Positions 1 to 9,300 of a stretch of DNA of 19,163 nt are shown piece after piece. The stretch covers positions 1,775-20,937 of the forward strand of contig DTUG01000022.1 in the NCBI GenBank assembly GCA_012964275.1. The letters run 5' to 3'. Position 1 is the first letter of the stretch; each line of letters opens with the position of its first letter. Source of the DNA: Fidelibacterota bacterium (lineage in GTDB: Bacteria; Fidelibacterota; Marinisomatia; Marinisomatales; UBA1611). A program made the translations under genes and the position numbers. The notes under the pieces were generated by a model. That model did no database searches and was not told the DNA's origin. It worked only from the letters and a program-made list of their open reading frames with translations.

Positions 1-306
1 GATTTAAATACTTTAATCGTTGGGCAGGGACATGATCACCCGGAGTTATATCATTTGTTACTTACAGCATCCCAAGTGCACTGGATTTCCGGATTGCATC
101 CAAGCAAAGAAGAATTGACTGCTAAAATACGCTATCGAGCAGAGGAAGTTGCCTGTAGACTTATAGAAAATAAAGAAGATAGCCTAACAGTTATGTTTGA
201 TGAACCTCAGTTCGCAATAACACCTGGTCAATCTATTGTCTTTTATGATCAAGAAGTGTGTTTAGGTGGGGCGGTCATCGAAACCCGGACTCACTCATTA
301 AAATAA
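1..306 (+). CDS. mnmA: tRNA-specific 2-thiouridylase MnmA, C-terminal fragment (partial, cut by window edge)
   Basis: The reading frame is open from base 1 and stops at 304-306, giving the last 101 residues of MnmA. This cytoplasmic enzyme activates U34 of Lys, Glu and Gln tRNAs with ATP and inserts sulphur relayed by the Tus/IscS system to make 2-thiouridine. The visible part is the C-terminal beta-barrel: a VxWISG-type strand, then KIRYRAEE, a DEPQFAITPGQSIVFY stretch and a final LGGAVIE, all in the usual MnmA order. The N-terminal PP-loop and catalytic cysteines lie outside the window. An internal ATG-like start at 55 is not meaningful because homology continues upstream of it. The next gene follows after 64 nt. 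Confidence 0.93.
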   Translation, partial: DLNTLIVGQGHDHPELYHLLLTASQVHWISGLHPSKEELTAKIRYRAEEVACRLIENKEDSLTVMFDEPQFAITPGQSIVFYDQEVCLGGAVIETRTHSLK

Positions 307-370
307 ATATTATGTTTATCATTGTTGGTAGTTTTGGAACAAATAATTTTTTATTAAATTCATTTTACAT

Positions 371-841
371 ATGCGGCAATTTATAAGAACATTCCTCTTG
401 ATCATTTTCACTGGTGGTCTAGTCTTGGCACAGTTCAAAGCCAGCAGGCCAGAAATGTCTGTTCCAACGAACCTCAATGGAGAACTGGACTATTCCAGGT
501 TGTCTTTATTTGATCCGGATCGATTTGATATGCAGCATGGTTTCACCATGTCCATGATGTCCGTTGGCGGACAATCAGTGTCTTTAGCCGGCTATACCAA
601 CAATTTGACCTACTGGGCAACTGATAATTTGCGGTTAGATGCTAACATTCTGTTATATCAGCCAGTTATAAATGCCATGAATGGAGGATTAACCCCAGGG
701 GGTTCTTCCTTAGAACTGGTTTATGATGCTGGCCTTATTTATGCTCCTACTAAAAATTCTTTTTTGGAATTTCGATTTCAAAATATCCCATATTACCAAA
801 GGTATCAAAATCACTCACCATTCCATCTCAGGATGCGTTAA
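371..841 (+). CDS. Secreted beta-strand-rich protein, unknown function
   Basis: This 156-residue protein has a signal peptide (MRQFIRTFLLIIFTGGLVLA, probable cleavage before QFKAS). The mature part alternates polar and aromatic residues, as short outer-membrane or periplasmic beta proteins do: FTMSMMSVGG, YTNNLTYWATDNLRLDANILLYQP and SSLELVYDAGLIYAP. I do not recognise a named family, although similar short proteins seem to occur in Marinimicrobia-like genomes. It lies between mnmA and a LytR_C-domain gene and ends 3 nt before that gene's GTG start, so the two are probably co-transcribed. The 64-nt AT-rich gap in front (307-370) could hold a promoter, but I see no convincing boxes and no Shine-Dalgarno site. 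Confidence 0.8.
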   Translation: MRQFIRTFLLIIFTGGLVLAQFKASRPEMSVPTNLNGELDYSRLSLFDPDRFDMQHGFTMSMMSVGGQSVSLAGYTNNLTYWATDNLRLDANILLYQPVINAMNGGLTPGGSSLELVYDAGLIYAPTKNSFLEFRFQNIPYYQRYQNHSPFHLRMR

Positions 842-844
842 TCT

Positions 845-1387
845 GTGTCCCCCCGCAAACGGAAAAACCGCCAAAAAAAATCAGAATCATTAGGAATGGC
901 TTTAAATGCTGCCATTGCAGTGGCAGGTATTATCCTACTTGGGTTTATTTATTCCTTTTCTAAGAACCAGATGCACCAAGGTGTACCTATTGCTGTAACA
1001 TTTCCGGAAACACCCGCACGACCGATCTTGGCCAAGGATGTATTTATTCAAAACCCGATACTGAATATAAAAGTTGAAGTGCTAAACGGCTGTGGGGTCC
1101 TTGACCTGGCCGCCAGAACAACAGAATTTCTTCGCTCACAACAGATTGATGTGGTTCGATCAGATAATGCCGATCACCATCAGTACCAGCATACGCTGAT
1201 CATTCAACGCAATGAAAGGGTAGAAAGCCTTCAAAAGGTAGCTGCTTCTTTAGGTATTAATGTAACCGACAGTAGTCATGTGCAAATTATCCCAGATGAA
1301 TCGCTTGGGATCGATGTGACCGTTATTCTTGGAAAGGATTACACAACCCTGACTAAATTGGAAGATTTTATTTCCGTTAATCCCTGA
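845..1387 (+). CDS. Membrane-anchored LytR C-terminal (LytR_C) domain protein
   Basis: This 180-residue protein has a very basic N-terminus (residues 2-14), one transmembrane helix (about 18-38) and a LytR_C-like domain (about 74-165) that begins with the characteristic VEVLNGCG motif, followed by LAARTTEFLRSQQIDVVRSDNA and a late LGID...VILGKDY strand. The basic start suggests an N-in/C-out type II topology with the domain in the periplasm. The LCP phosphotransferase domain that often precedes LytR_C is absent, so no enzyme activity is inferred. GTG at 845 is the likely start: it is 3 nt after the previous stop and precedes the whole basic tail. The following rsfS begins 1 nt after its stop, so the genes look translationally coupled. 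The role is unknown; envelope-associated. Confidence 0.83.
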   Translation: MSPRKRKNRQKKSESLGMALNAAIAVAGIILLGFIYSFSKNQMHQGVPIAVTFPETPARPILAKDVFIQNPILNIKVEVLNGCGVLDLAARTTEFLRSQQIDVVRSDNADHHQYQHTLIIQRNERVESLQKVAASLGINVTDSSHVQIIPDESLGIDVTVILGKDYTTLTKLEDFISVNP

Positions 1388-1388
1388 T

Positions 1389-1748
1389 TTGCCGGATCAG
1401 TCCCCAGCATCTAATTCATCCGCCGCTCTGGTGGAACAAATAGCAGAACAAGCATTAGAGAAAAAAGCCGAAGGCGTCATTTCGCTGGACCTAATTGAAT
1501 TAACATCGCTAACGGATTATTTTGTTATTTGTTCAGCAAATACAGAACCGCAAATCAAAGCGATATGTGATAATATACGTAAAGGAACAATTTATAAACC
1601 TTGGCATATCGAAGGTTATGAAAAACTGCACTGGGTACTCATAGATTATATTGATGTTGTCGTGCATGTTTTTCGCACGACTGAAAGAGAATACTACAAT
1701 TTAGAGAAATTGTGGGCAGATGCGCCGCGGATGGAGTTTACTGATTAA
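1389..1748 (+). CDS. rsfS: Ribosome silencing factor RsfS (Iojap/YbeB family)
   Basis: This 119-residue protein matches RsfS over about residues 11-110: the opening helix LVEQIAEQALEKKAEGV, the ISLDLIELTSLTDYFVIC strand region, the IKAICDNIRK helix, and HIEGYEKLHWVLIDYIDVVVHVF before the YYNLEKLWADAP tail. RsfS binds ribosomal protein uL14 on the large subunit and blocks subunit joining, which saves energy in stationary phase or starvation. The start is probably TTG at 1389, 1 nt after the preceding stop; a GTG at 1431 is an alternative but would trim the first helix. The 3' end overlaps argS by 29 nt. Length is normal for the family. Confidence 0.95.
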   Translation: MPDQSPASNSSAALVEQIAEQALEKKAEGVISLDLIELTSLTDYFVICSANTEPQIKAICDNIRKGTIYKPWHIEGYEKLHWVLIDYIDVVVHVFRTTEREYYNLEKLWADAPRMEFTD

Positions 1749-3378
1749 GAAGCTGAAAGCGATCTTAATTGAATCAATTCGAGCAGCCCTTTCTGCCCTG
1801 AATTTTCCCGAAATGGATTTCACACTAGCACCACCAAAAGCAGAAAAGTTTGGCGACATATCCACCAATATTGCCCTGCTGCTCAGTAAAGACCTCAGTC
1901 AACCACCGCTTGATATAGCTGAGATCATCGCTGAAACCCTGAAAAAAGAAAAATTGAATCATATTGATGATATCACAGTAAGTCCTCCTGGTTTTATCAA
2001 TTTTTTAATTGATGCCTCTTTCTATCAAAATTCAATTATAACAATCTTGGAGAAAAATGATCAATATGGTCGTGGTGGCACCGGTAAAGACAAAACCGCA
2101 AATGTGGAATTTGTCAGTGCCAATCCTACCGGACCATTAACCGTAGGTCATGGAAGGAATGCAGTCCTTGGGGATACTGTTGCAAATATCCTAGAATGGC
2201 ATGGATTTCATGTAACTCGGGAATATTATTATAATGATGCCGGTCAGCAAATGCAGATACTGGGAGAATCAGTTTCTGCCCGTTATTTCGAACTTATTGG
2301 GAAGGAAAATGAATTCCCCGAAAATGGATATCAAGGTAAATATATTGTAGAGATTGCACGAAACATTTATGAAGCGCTGGGCAATGATATCAGCAAAAAT
2401 GACCCTCGATTCCGAACAGAGGCTGAAAAAATAATCTTTGAAAAAATCAAGACCAGTCTCGATAAGCTGGGCATTTATTTTGATCAGTTTACCAAAGAAA
2501 AAACTTTCTATGAAACCGGAGCGATCAAACAACTACTTGAAGATCTGAAATCAAAAGATCTGATCTATGAAAAAGAGGGGGCTACCTGGCTTAAGGCTAC
2601 AGCACTGGGCAGAAAACAGGATCGGGTTTTTATCAAAAGTTCCGGCGAGCCTACATATCGATTGCCCGACACTGCTTACCACCGGGAAAAAATCAGCCGT
2701 GGATTTAATCTAATTGTCGATATCTTTGGAGCAGACCATACTGATTCTTATCCAGATATATTAGCTGCATTGGCTGCCCTTGATTTGAAGACTGACCATA
2801 TTCGTGTTCTTTTATATCAATTTGTAACTCTTTTACGCAAAGGTGAAAAAGTAAAGATGTCCACACGGAAAGGCGAATTTGTAACGCTGGACAATTTATT
2901 AACTGAAACAGGATCTGATGTGGTCCGATATTTTTTCATAATGCGCAGTATGAACTCCCACCTTGATTTTGACCTGGATCTGGCTAAGGATCAATCGGAG
3001 AATAACCCCGTATACTATCTGCAGTATGCCCATGCCCGAATATGCAACATTATTAAACACGGTTTAACTGCTAAATATGAGTTCACTAAAGATTTTGATT
3101 CTAATTTGCTGACCCACAATGACGAATTAAAATTAATGAGGCAGTTGGTTTATTTCCCCCAAGTTATGGAAACGGTGCTGGAAACCCTGGAACCACAGGG
3201 AATCGCCAACTACCTTCAAGAACTGGCAGCACAGTTCCACAAATTTTATGGAAAATGCCGGGTAATCACCGATAATATATCATTGAGTCGGGCTAGATTG
3301 GGACTTGTCTCCAGCGTACGTATTGTTTTATCCAGCGGACTTTCTATATTGGGAATATCTGCTCCTGAACGTATGTAA
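1720..3378 (+). CDS. argS: Arginyl-tRNA synthetase
   Basis: This 552-residue class I aminoacyl-tRNA synthetase attaches arginine to tRNA-Arg. The N-terminal additional domain spans about residues 10-100. The catalytic Rossmann domain follows, with FVSANPTGPLTVGHGR (HIGH-type motif at 142-146) and KMSTRKG at 379-385 as the KMSKS-type loop. The DALR anticodon-binding domain fills about 425-552 and ends with the typical SAPERM. ATG at 1720 lies inside the end of rsfS; the only other candidates near the expected N-terminus are rare codons (CTG 1741, ATT 1744) directly at the rsfS stop, so the true N-terminus could be about 7-8 residues shorter. The gene faces the next operon tail to tail with 7 nt between stops. 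Confidence 0.97.
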   Translation: MRRGWSLLIKKLKAILIESIRAALSALNFPEMDFTLAPPKAEKFGDISTNIALLLSKDLSQPPLDIAEIIAETLKKEKLNHIDDITVSPPGFINFLIDASFYQNSIITILEKNDQYGRGGTGKDKTANVEFVSANPTGPLTVGHGRNAVLGDTVANILEWHGFHVTREYYYNDAGQQMQILGESVSARYFELIGKENEFPENGYQGKYIVEIARNIYEALGNDISKNDPRFRTEAEKIIFEKIKTSLDKLGIYFDQFTKEKTFYETGAIKQLLEDLKSKDLIYEKEGATWLKATALGRKQDRVFIKSSGEPTYRLPDTAYHREKISRGFNLIVDIFGADHTDSYPDILAALAALDLKTDHIRVLLYQFVTLLRKGEKVKMSTRKGEFVTLDNLLTETGSDVVRYFFIMRSMNSHLDFDLDLAKDQSENNPVYYLQYAHARICNIIKHGLTAKYEFTKDFDSNLLTHNDELKLMRQLVYFPQVMETVLETLEPQGIANYLQELAAQFHKFYGKCRVITDNISLSRARLGLVSSVRIVLSSGLSILGISAPERM

Positions 3379-3385
3379 CCCCATT

Positions 3386-6300
3386 TTATTTCATCAAAAC
3401 CATTTTCATTCTTTTAAATTCGTCTCCCGCTGATAGCTGCAGAAAATAGACACCAGAACCAACCTGCTCGCCTAGATCATTTTTACCCATCCAACGGAAT
3501 CTTTGTTTTCCGGCCTTCTGTTCAGTGTACTGAACAGAGCGTATTTCCCTGCCTAATAGATTGAAAATTCGGATCGATATGGGTCGCGAATCAGGGATTT
3601 CATAATGAATGACTGTTTCAGCATTAAATGGGTTGGGGTAATTCTGAAGAACTGTAAATCTTTCAGGTAGTACTTCCAAATCAAGTTCACCAATACCCTG
3701 GCTTAATTCACCGGCATTCCCATCCAGAAAACGGTAGCTCACAGCGGCTCGGAACTTATCATCGATAGATTCCGGTACTGAAAACACCAAGATTGAGTCC
3801 AATCCGTTTTTATCAGCGAAAGCAAAAGACATACGCTGACGTAGCGTATCGTTCACATTAAATATGAATGTACTTGGCTTAGTTTGCTGTAATCGTATGT
3901 CATTTACACTTACTGATGCATCGAAAAATGTGATTTCACCGGCATGGGTTTCAGGCGGTATATACAAAGTAAGGGTGTTTTTTTGAACAATACCCTTTAG
4001 TTGATTAGGTAGAATCCTAACTGCATAGAGAAATGAATCAGCGATATAATCCTGATAATACCAGATCCACATTTTTCCAAAAGCAGCTAAATCCTTCAGG
4101 TCAGCCTCTCCATCCGGCATGGGCCGTAAATAAGGAACGCTACCATCCACAGGCCCCAGATCGGTTCCTTCCGGCCACCTCTGGTTGAATAGAAGCACAT
4201 CCTCAACCTCTAATTGGTAGTTACTATCCAGATCACCCCAAAATTCGCTACGAAACAATAGCGTGTCAGATAAGTTCAGCAAGTTGAAAGCCAGCGCAGT
4301 ATCCAGGAACACAGAAACAGTTTCAAAACTGGACAAGGTATCCTGTAATGCAATGACCATACCTGAATCCTGGGCAACAAGTGTATAATTGATTGATGTA
4401 TCCTGCGTTGAAACAAGGTCAAGACTAAAAATGAGAATGGGTTTATTGAACTTAATTCGAATTGTATCCGGTTTTAAGACAGACAATACCTGAAGTGAAT
4501 CAAACTCAGGACTGATAGAAATAATACTAGGTGGTTGGTCATCAAACTCTATCCCATCCGTAGAAATTACAGTAGATACATTTGTGGCTCCATCTACGGC
4601 CCGCAGGTAAACATGGTATTGTACTTCTCCTTCCAGGTTTAAACCAACAATTCGAACGCTGTCCATTTGATTAGCTGCACGCCAGTCAATAATGTTTGTG
4701 GTATCATCCCCACTGCCCAGCGCTACCTCATAATGATCAATAATTTGGTTATCTGTAAAATCTATCCAGCGTGCATATAGTTGTGTTGAGTCAGCTGTAT
4801 AATCTACATCTTCTATATAAAATCCATCCCAAATAATTCCTGTGCCCGGTGGTGAGACATCCACTGTGAATCCATTTCCCCAAAGCGAATCAGACATGTT
4901 TCCCACCATATCCTCAACATGGACGGCACCATAATAGGTTGAATTATTGGTCAGCGAAATACTTGTAAGTGCACCATAGTTAAAATTTTCAACGACAGTC
5001 CAGCTGACTACATCTGCCAAGCCCGAATCGGATCCAATGGCCACGAAGGCCTGACGCGGGCCAGACTCAAGATCACCAGCGGTCCATGAAAGATGAAGGG
5101 AATCATCGTACTTGGAATAGGCCTGATCCATTTCTGAAGATCCCTCCAAAATATTGGATATACTGGGATTAGTTTTATCAAAGAAAAGCCGGTTAAGGCT
5201 GGTATCTACTTGATTTCCAGCAGAATCGACAACCAAGATATTTAGATTAATTTCACCATTATTATTACTGTCGGAAAAAGTATGGTTATATGAAAAGTTA
5301 AACCCGCTTTGGGAAGGAAAAATTTCATTCCCATCAAAGGTTGTTACTAAGGATCGATGAGCTTCATTGATCGAAAAATTCAATGTGGCAACATCACCAA
5401 GCTTTGCTAAAGAATCACTGTAAACATTATCTGTCACTAGTGAGACGGACCCAAACTGAGGGCTAGTCTTGTCAAAGCGGACAGATGAATTATCGGTTGT
5501 TGAACTTGTATCCTGCCCAGATAGTCCGCCTAGATCACTATAGGAAATTTGGAAGGTGATTATTCCCTCGATATCTGAACTTATCATGACACGTCCTCCC
5601 TGGTATATAGTACTTGTTGGATTTTCTACTTGAATAGCCTGATCAGCTATAGTCAAGCTGGATGCACCTAAGGGTTCGGTGGCAATAAATCTAACAATAA
5701 CTGTATCCCCTATCTTTGACCAAGTAGAATCCTGATTTGAAGAGAAGATTTTAATTGACGCCAGATCAGGTGGGCCCACATCAATATTTACAAAACTTTC
5801 ATCGGTAGTTGTACTCTCAGTTTCTCCTGGGTTTCCGGGACAATCGGCATAATCGATAGTAAACGGTATGAATCCGCCCGAATCGGAGTCCAAAACCGTA
5901 TAGGTCGCTGAAAAAGTCCCCCCATTTTCAACTACATTACATGTATCATTCGAAATAGTTACCAATACGGAAGACAGTGATTCATTCCCTTCAAATGTCA
6001 GGGTCACTATGTCGCCAGGGACTGCAATAGTGGAATATTGATTACTGGATTCTATATGCACCATATTTAAAACAGGCAAGGTTTTATCAAATATCACATC
6101 CGAGTTATCTGTTGTTGTGGTTATATCTTCACTTATGTTTCCTGCCAGATCTACGACCTGCAGCAGAAAGGAAACACTGCCGTCCGTGTCAGTATCAGTG
6201 AGCTCATAATCCGCCTGATACTGGTTTCCTCCCAGTTCAATAATATCAACTGAATCGTCCATAATAATCGCAGACCAAGATAACAACGACTCCTCACTAG

Positions 6301-9300
6301 TGAAAGCGACACTGACTGTATCACCTATTTTTGCACACTCGACCCCCGCATTATTAGATGTAATGGACACCGGATTCAGTGTCGGTAGAGTATTATCAAA
6401 CGTCACCTGAGATTCGTCTGATGTTGTATCGATGCCATCATCTGGATTACCCTGGACATCCGTAAAAGATATACTAAAACCCACCACACCTTCTGGGTCC
6501 CCATCAGCCATGGTATATATAGCTTGAAACTGATTTCCCCCCAAATCTGTAACTGCTGCATCCTGGCCAGCGATGATAACTGCTGTTTCGGTCAGAATCT
6601 CGCTGGCAGTAAAAGTGAGAGTGACGTCATCCCCAACTCTAGACAGTGTGGAATTAGCATTACTGGAGATAATTGAAATAGGAGCCAGACCTGCCGGAGT
6701 CTCATCAATCAAGAGTTCAGTACTGCTCTGGCTGCCTTCTGTACTATTTCCAGGACGATCAGTCATGGTAGCTTTAATAAAAATTGTTTCCCCTTCCGTA
6801 AAGCCGGTAAGCCCTTCCACCAAATCTCCAGATACAGTTATAACTTTATCGGTATTTAGATCATTAGCTGTTATCGCAGCCAGTGAACCTAGATTTTCAT
6901 AGGTATTTACCCCAACTTTTCCTTGTAACTGGATGGTTCCATTCTTCAAAGTAGTATCATTAGCTACCGGCACATTGACATCTAGACCAGTATTTGTCAA
7001 ATTCCATATATCTGTTACCTCGTTGCCGCCTGTTGCAATCAATGTACCCACAGTAAAATCTGCAGGTGGGGTTCTGTCAAAGATTACCCGGCTGCTATTA
7101 CTGGTCGAGCTCACAGGATCACCATCATTCCCCGCTAAGTCAGAAAAAAGAATTTCAAAAGCTGTTTCTCCTTCCGGGTCCGTTTCTACCATTGTATAAT
7201 CTGCGCGAAATTGATCACTGCCCAGATCTGTAATCGTGGCATTCTGGGTCACTACTGTGGCTGATCTTGAAGATAGGTTCTCACTTGCAGTGAATGTAAC
7301 ACTGACCACATCATCTACTTTTGCCCAGGCAGGATCAGAATTACTGGAAGCGATGGTGACTGGGCTTAGAGTTGGAAGTGTTCTGTCATAGGTTACCTGA
7401 GACCCGTCAGTGACAGCATTGTGATCTCCGGGATTGCCCATATAATCAGTCACCTCTATCAAGAAATCCATTATCCCTTCCGGTTCAGAACCAGTTAATT
7501 CATAATCAGCACGAAATTGTTCACTGCCCAAATCTGTAACCGTGGCTGCATTTCCTTCCAGAGTGACGGTGGGTGTATTAACATCCTCATCATAGCTCAT
7601 AGTAATGGTGACCACATCTCCGGTTTTAGCCAATGATGATGAATTTACATTGTTAGATGTTATATTTACTGGATCCGGATCATTTGCTACCAGATCGATC
7701 TCCAGAGTAGTGGTACTAGTGTCCCCTAAGGAGAAATTACCGGCTATATCAAACAACAGCGCTGATAGAGATGCGGTTTCCGTGTGAGCAAATCCGGCGA
7801 TAGCCTCGAATGATTCCTGTGATGCTGATACACTTTTGAGCGTAGCGGTGAAATCAGCGGCAGTAACGGTGTCTTTTGCGCCAAATGGTTCAAAATCACC
7901 GGTATTGATCCTACCTCGTAACTGATATGTAGAGCCGACAATAACACCGGTATCATAAACAGGTTCTGAGAAATTGATTGGAGAATCTTCTGTTACCCAC
8001 GCGGCACCATCAATTACCCCATTATTTCCATTTGTTGTCTGGTCGTAAAGTACATTACCGGTGGCAGTATCTGCCTTCCAATATCCTACCAGACCCGGTT
8101 CATCACCTTCCAGAGTTGTCGTTCTAAATCCTTTGATTTGAAATGGTGTACGTACCACACTCCAAAAACGCACATCATCAAGATTCCCATCAAAATACTT
8201 TGCTGTGCCTTGTCTGGCAAAGGCACCCAATGTTACCTCCGCCGGGGCTCCTCCCCAGCTAACATTTCCTGTTACCGATTTGTTGTCAACTAAAGAACCA
8301 TTCCGGTACAATTTGAGTACACTGCCATCATAGGTCGCAGCCAGGTGAGTCCATTGACCAACCGGCGTTGAAGCACTTACCATGCTAGGATAATTAATAT
8401 CATAATTTTCGGTCTTGAGATAAAAACGCCAGCCTGTGGCAAAAAACACAAAACCAAATCCAGCTTGGTTACTTTCACCTGCATCCATAGCATAGTTCAG
8501 AAAACCTTCGTAATCAGACCAAGAGTCTGGTTTGATCCAAGCTTCTATTGTAAAATGGCTATCAAACTGGTAAAGATTGCTGCCGGGAATGATCACGTTA
8601 TCATTTGAACCATCGAATAAAAGTGAATTTCCGGGATAATAATTAAAGTCAACTACTGCTGAATCTTGGGGTACGCTTACTTCCAGTTCCACATCCGTAT
8701 TGGTGCTATTCCATTTCCCCGCAAATACATTTCCGCCTACTGATGTGACATCACCAACTGCAAAAGGGGGTGGACCGGTACGGTCAATAACAACTCTACT
8801 CTCATCTGTGGTGTTTTTTACCGTGCTGCCATCAATACCATTCTGATCTGTAAAATCAATGGAAAAAGTCACAGGACCATCTTCATCCATATCTTGAACA
8901 ACATATAGGCACTGATATGATCCTCCACCTTGCGGATCTACATTGATTTCATTGCCATTCATCTGTACATATGGAAGACCAGCCAGGGTAGATTCACTCG
9001 TAAAGGTTAAGGTAACTTCATCATCTTCAATTGCTATCTGGTTATCAAATTCATTGTTCGACTCGATATGCACGTATGATAATTTTGGCAGGGAAATCAC
9101 TCTAACATTATCCACTACCCAGGCATCTATCCACCATGAATCGGTGCCATAAGCCCTCCACCGAATCTTTAATAATCCTCCATCAACGTCAGCCAAGAAA
9201 GATTCCGTCCTGAAATTGATTTCTACAAAACCTGCATCGGGACCAATCTCATAGTTCAGGACCTCTGTCCAGCCGTTGCCTCCATCATACTCGATGGTCA

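Noticed and set aside
2269..2532. An 87-codon frame on the - strand within argS
   Set aside because: It is a shadow of a well-conserved essential gene.
6573..7199. Long open frames on the + strand opposite the giant protein gene (6573-6902, 6933-7199 and others)
   Set aside because: They are antisense shadows of the Ig-repeat coding region, low in complexity and without recognisable domains; the - strand gene has clear signal peptide, repeats and sorting domain.
5165..7675. Regular repetition of about 300 bp that could suggest a tandem DNA repeat or CRISPR-like array
   Set aside because: The period is the 101-105-residue Ig-like protein unit; copies are diverged at DNA level and there are no short identical repeats with unique spacers.
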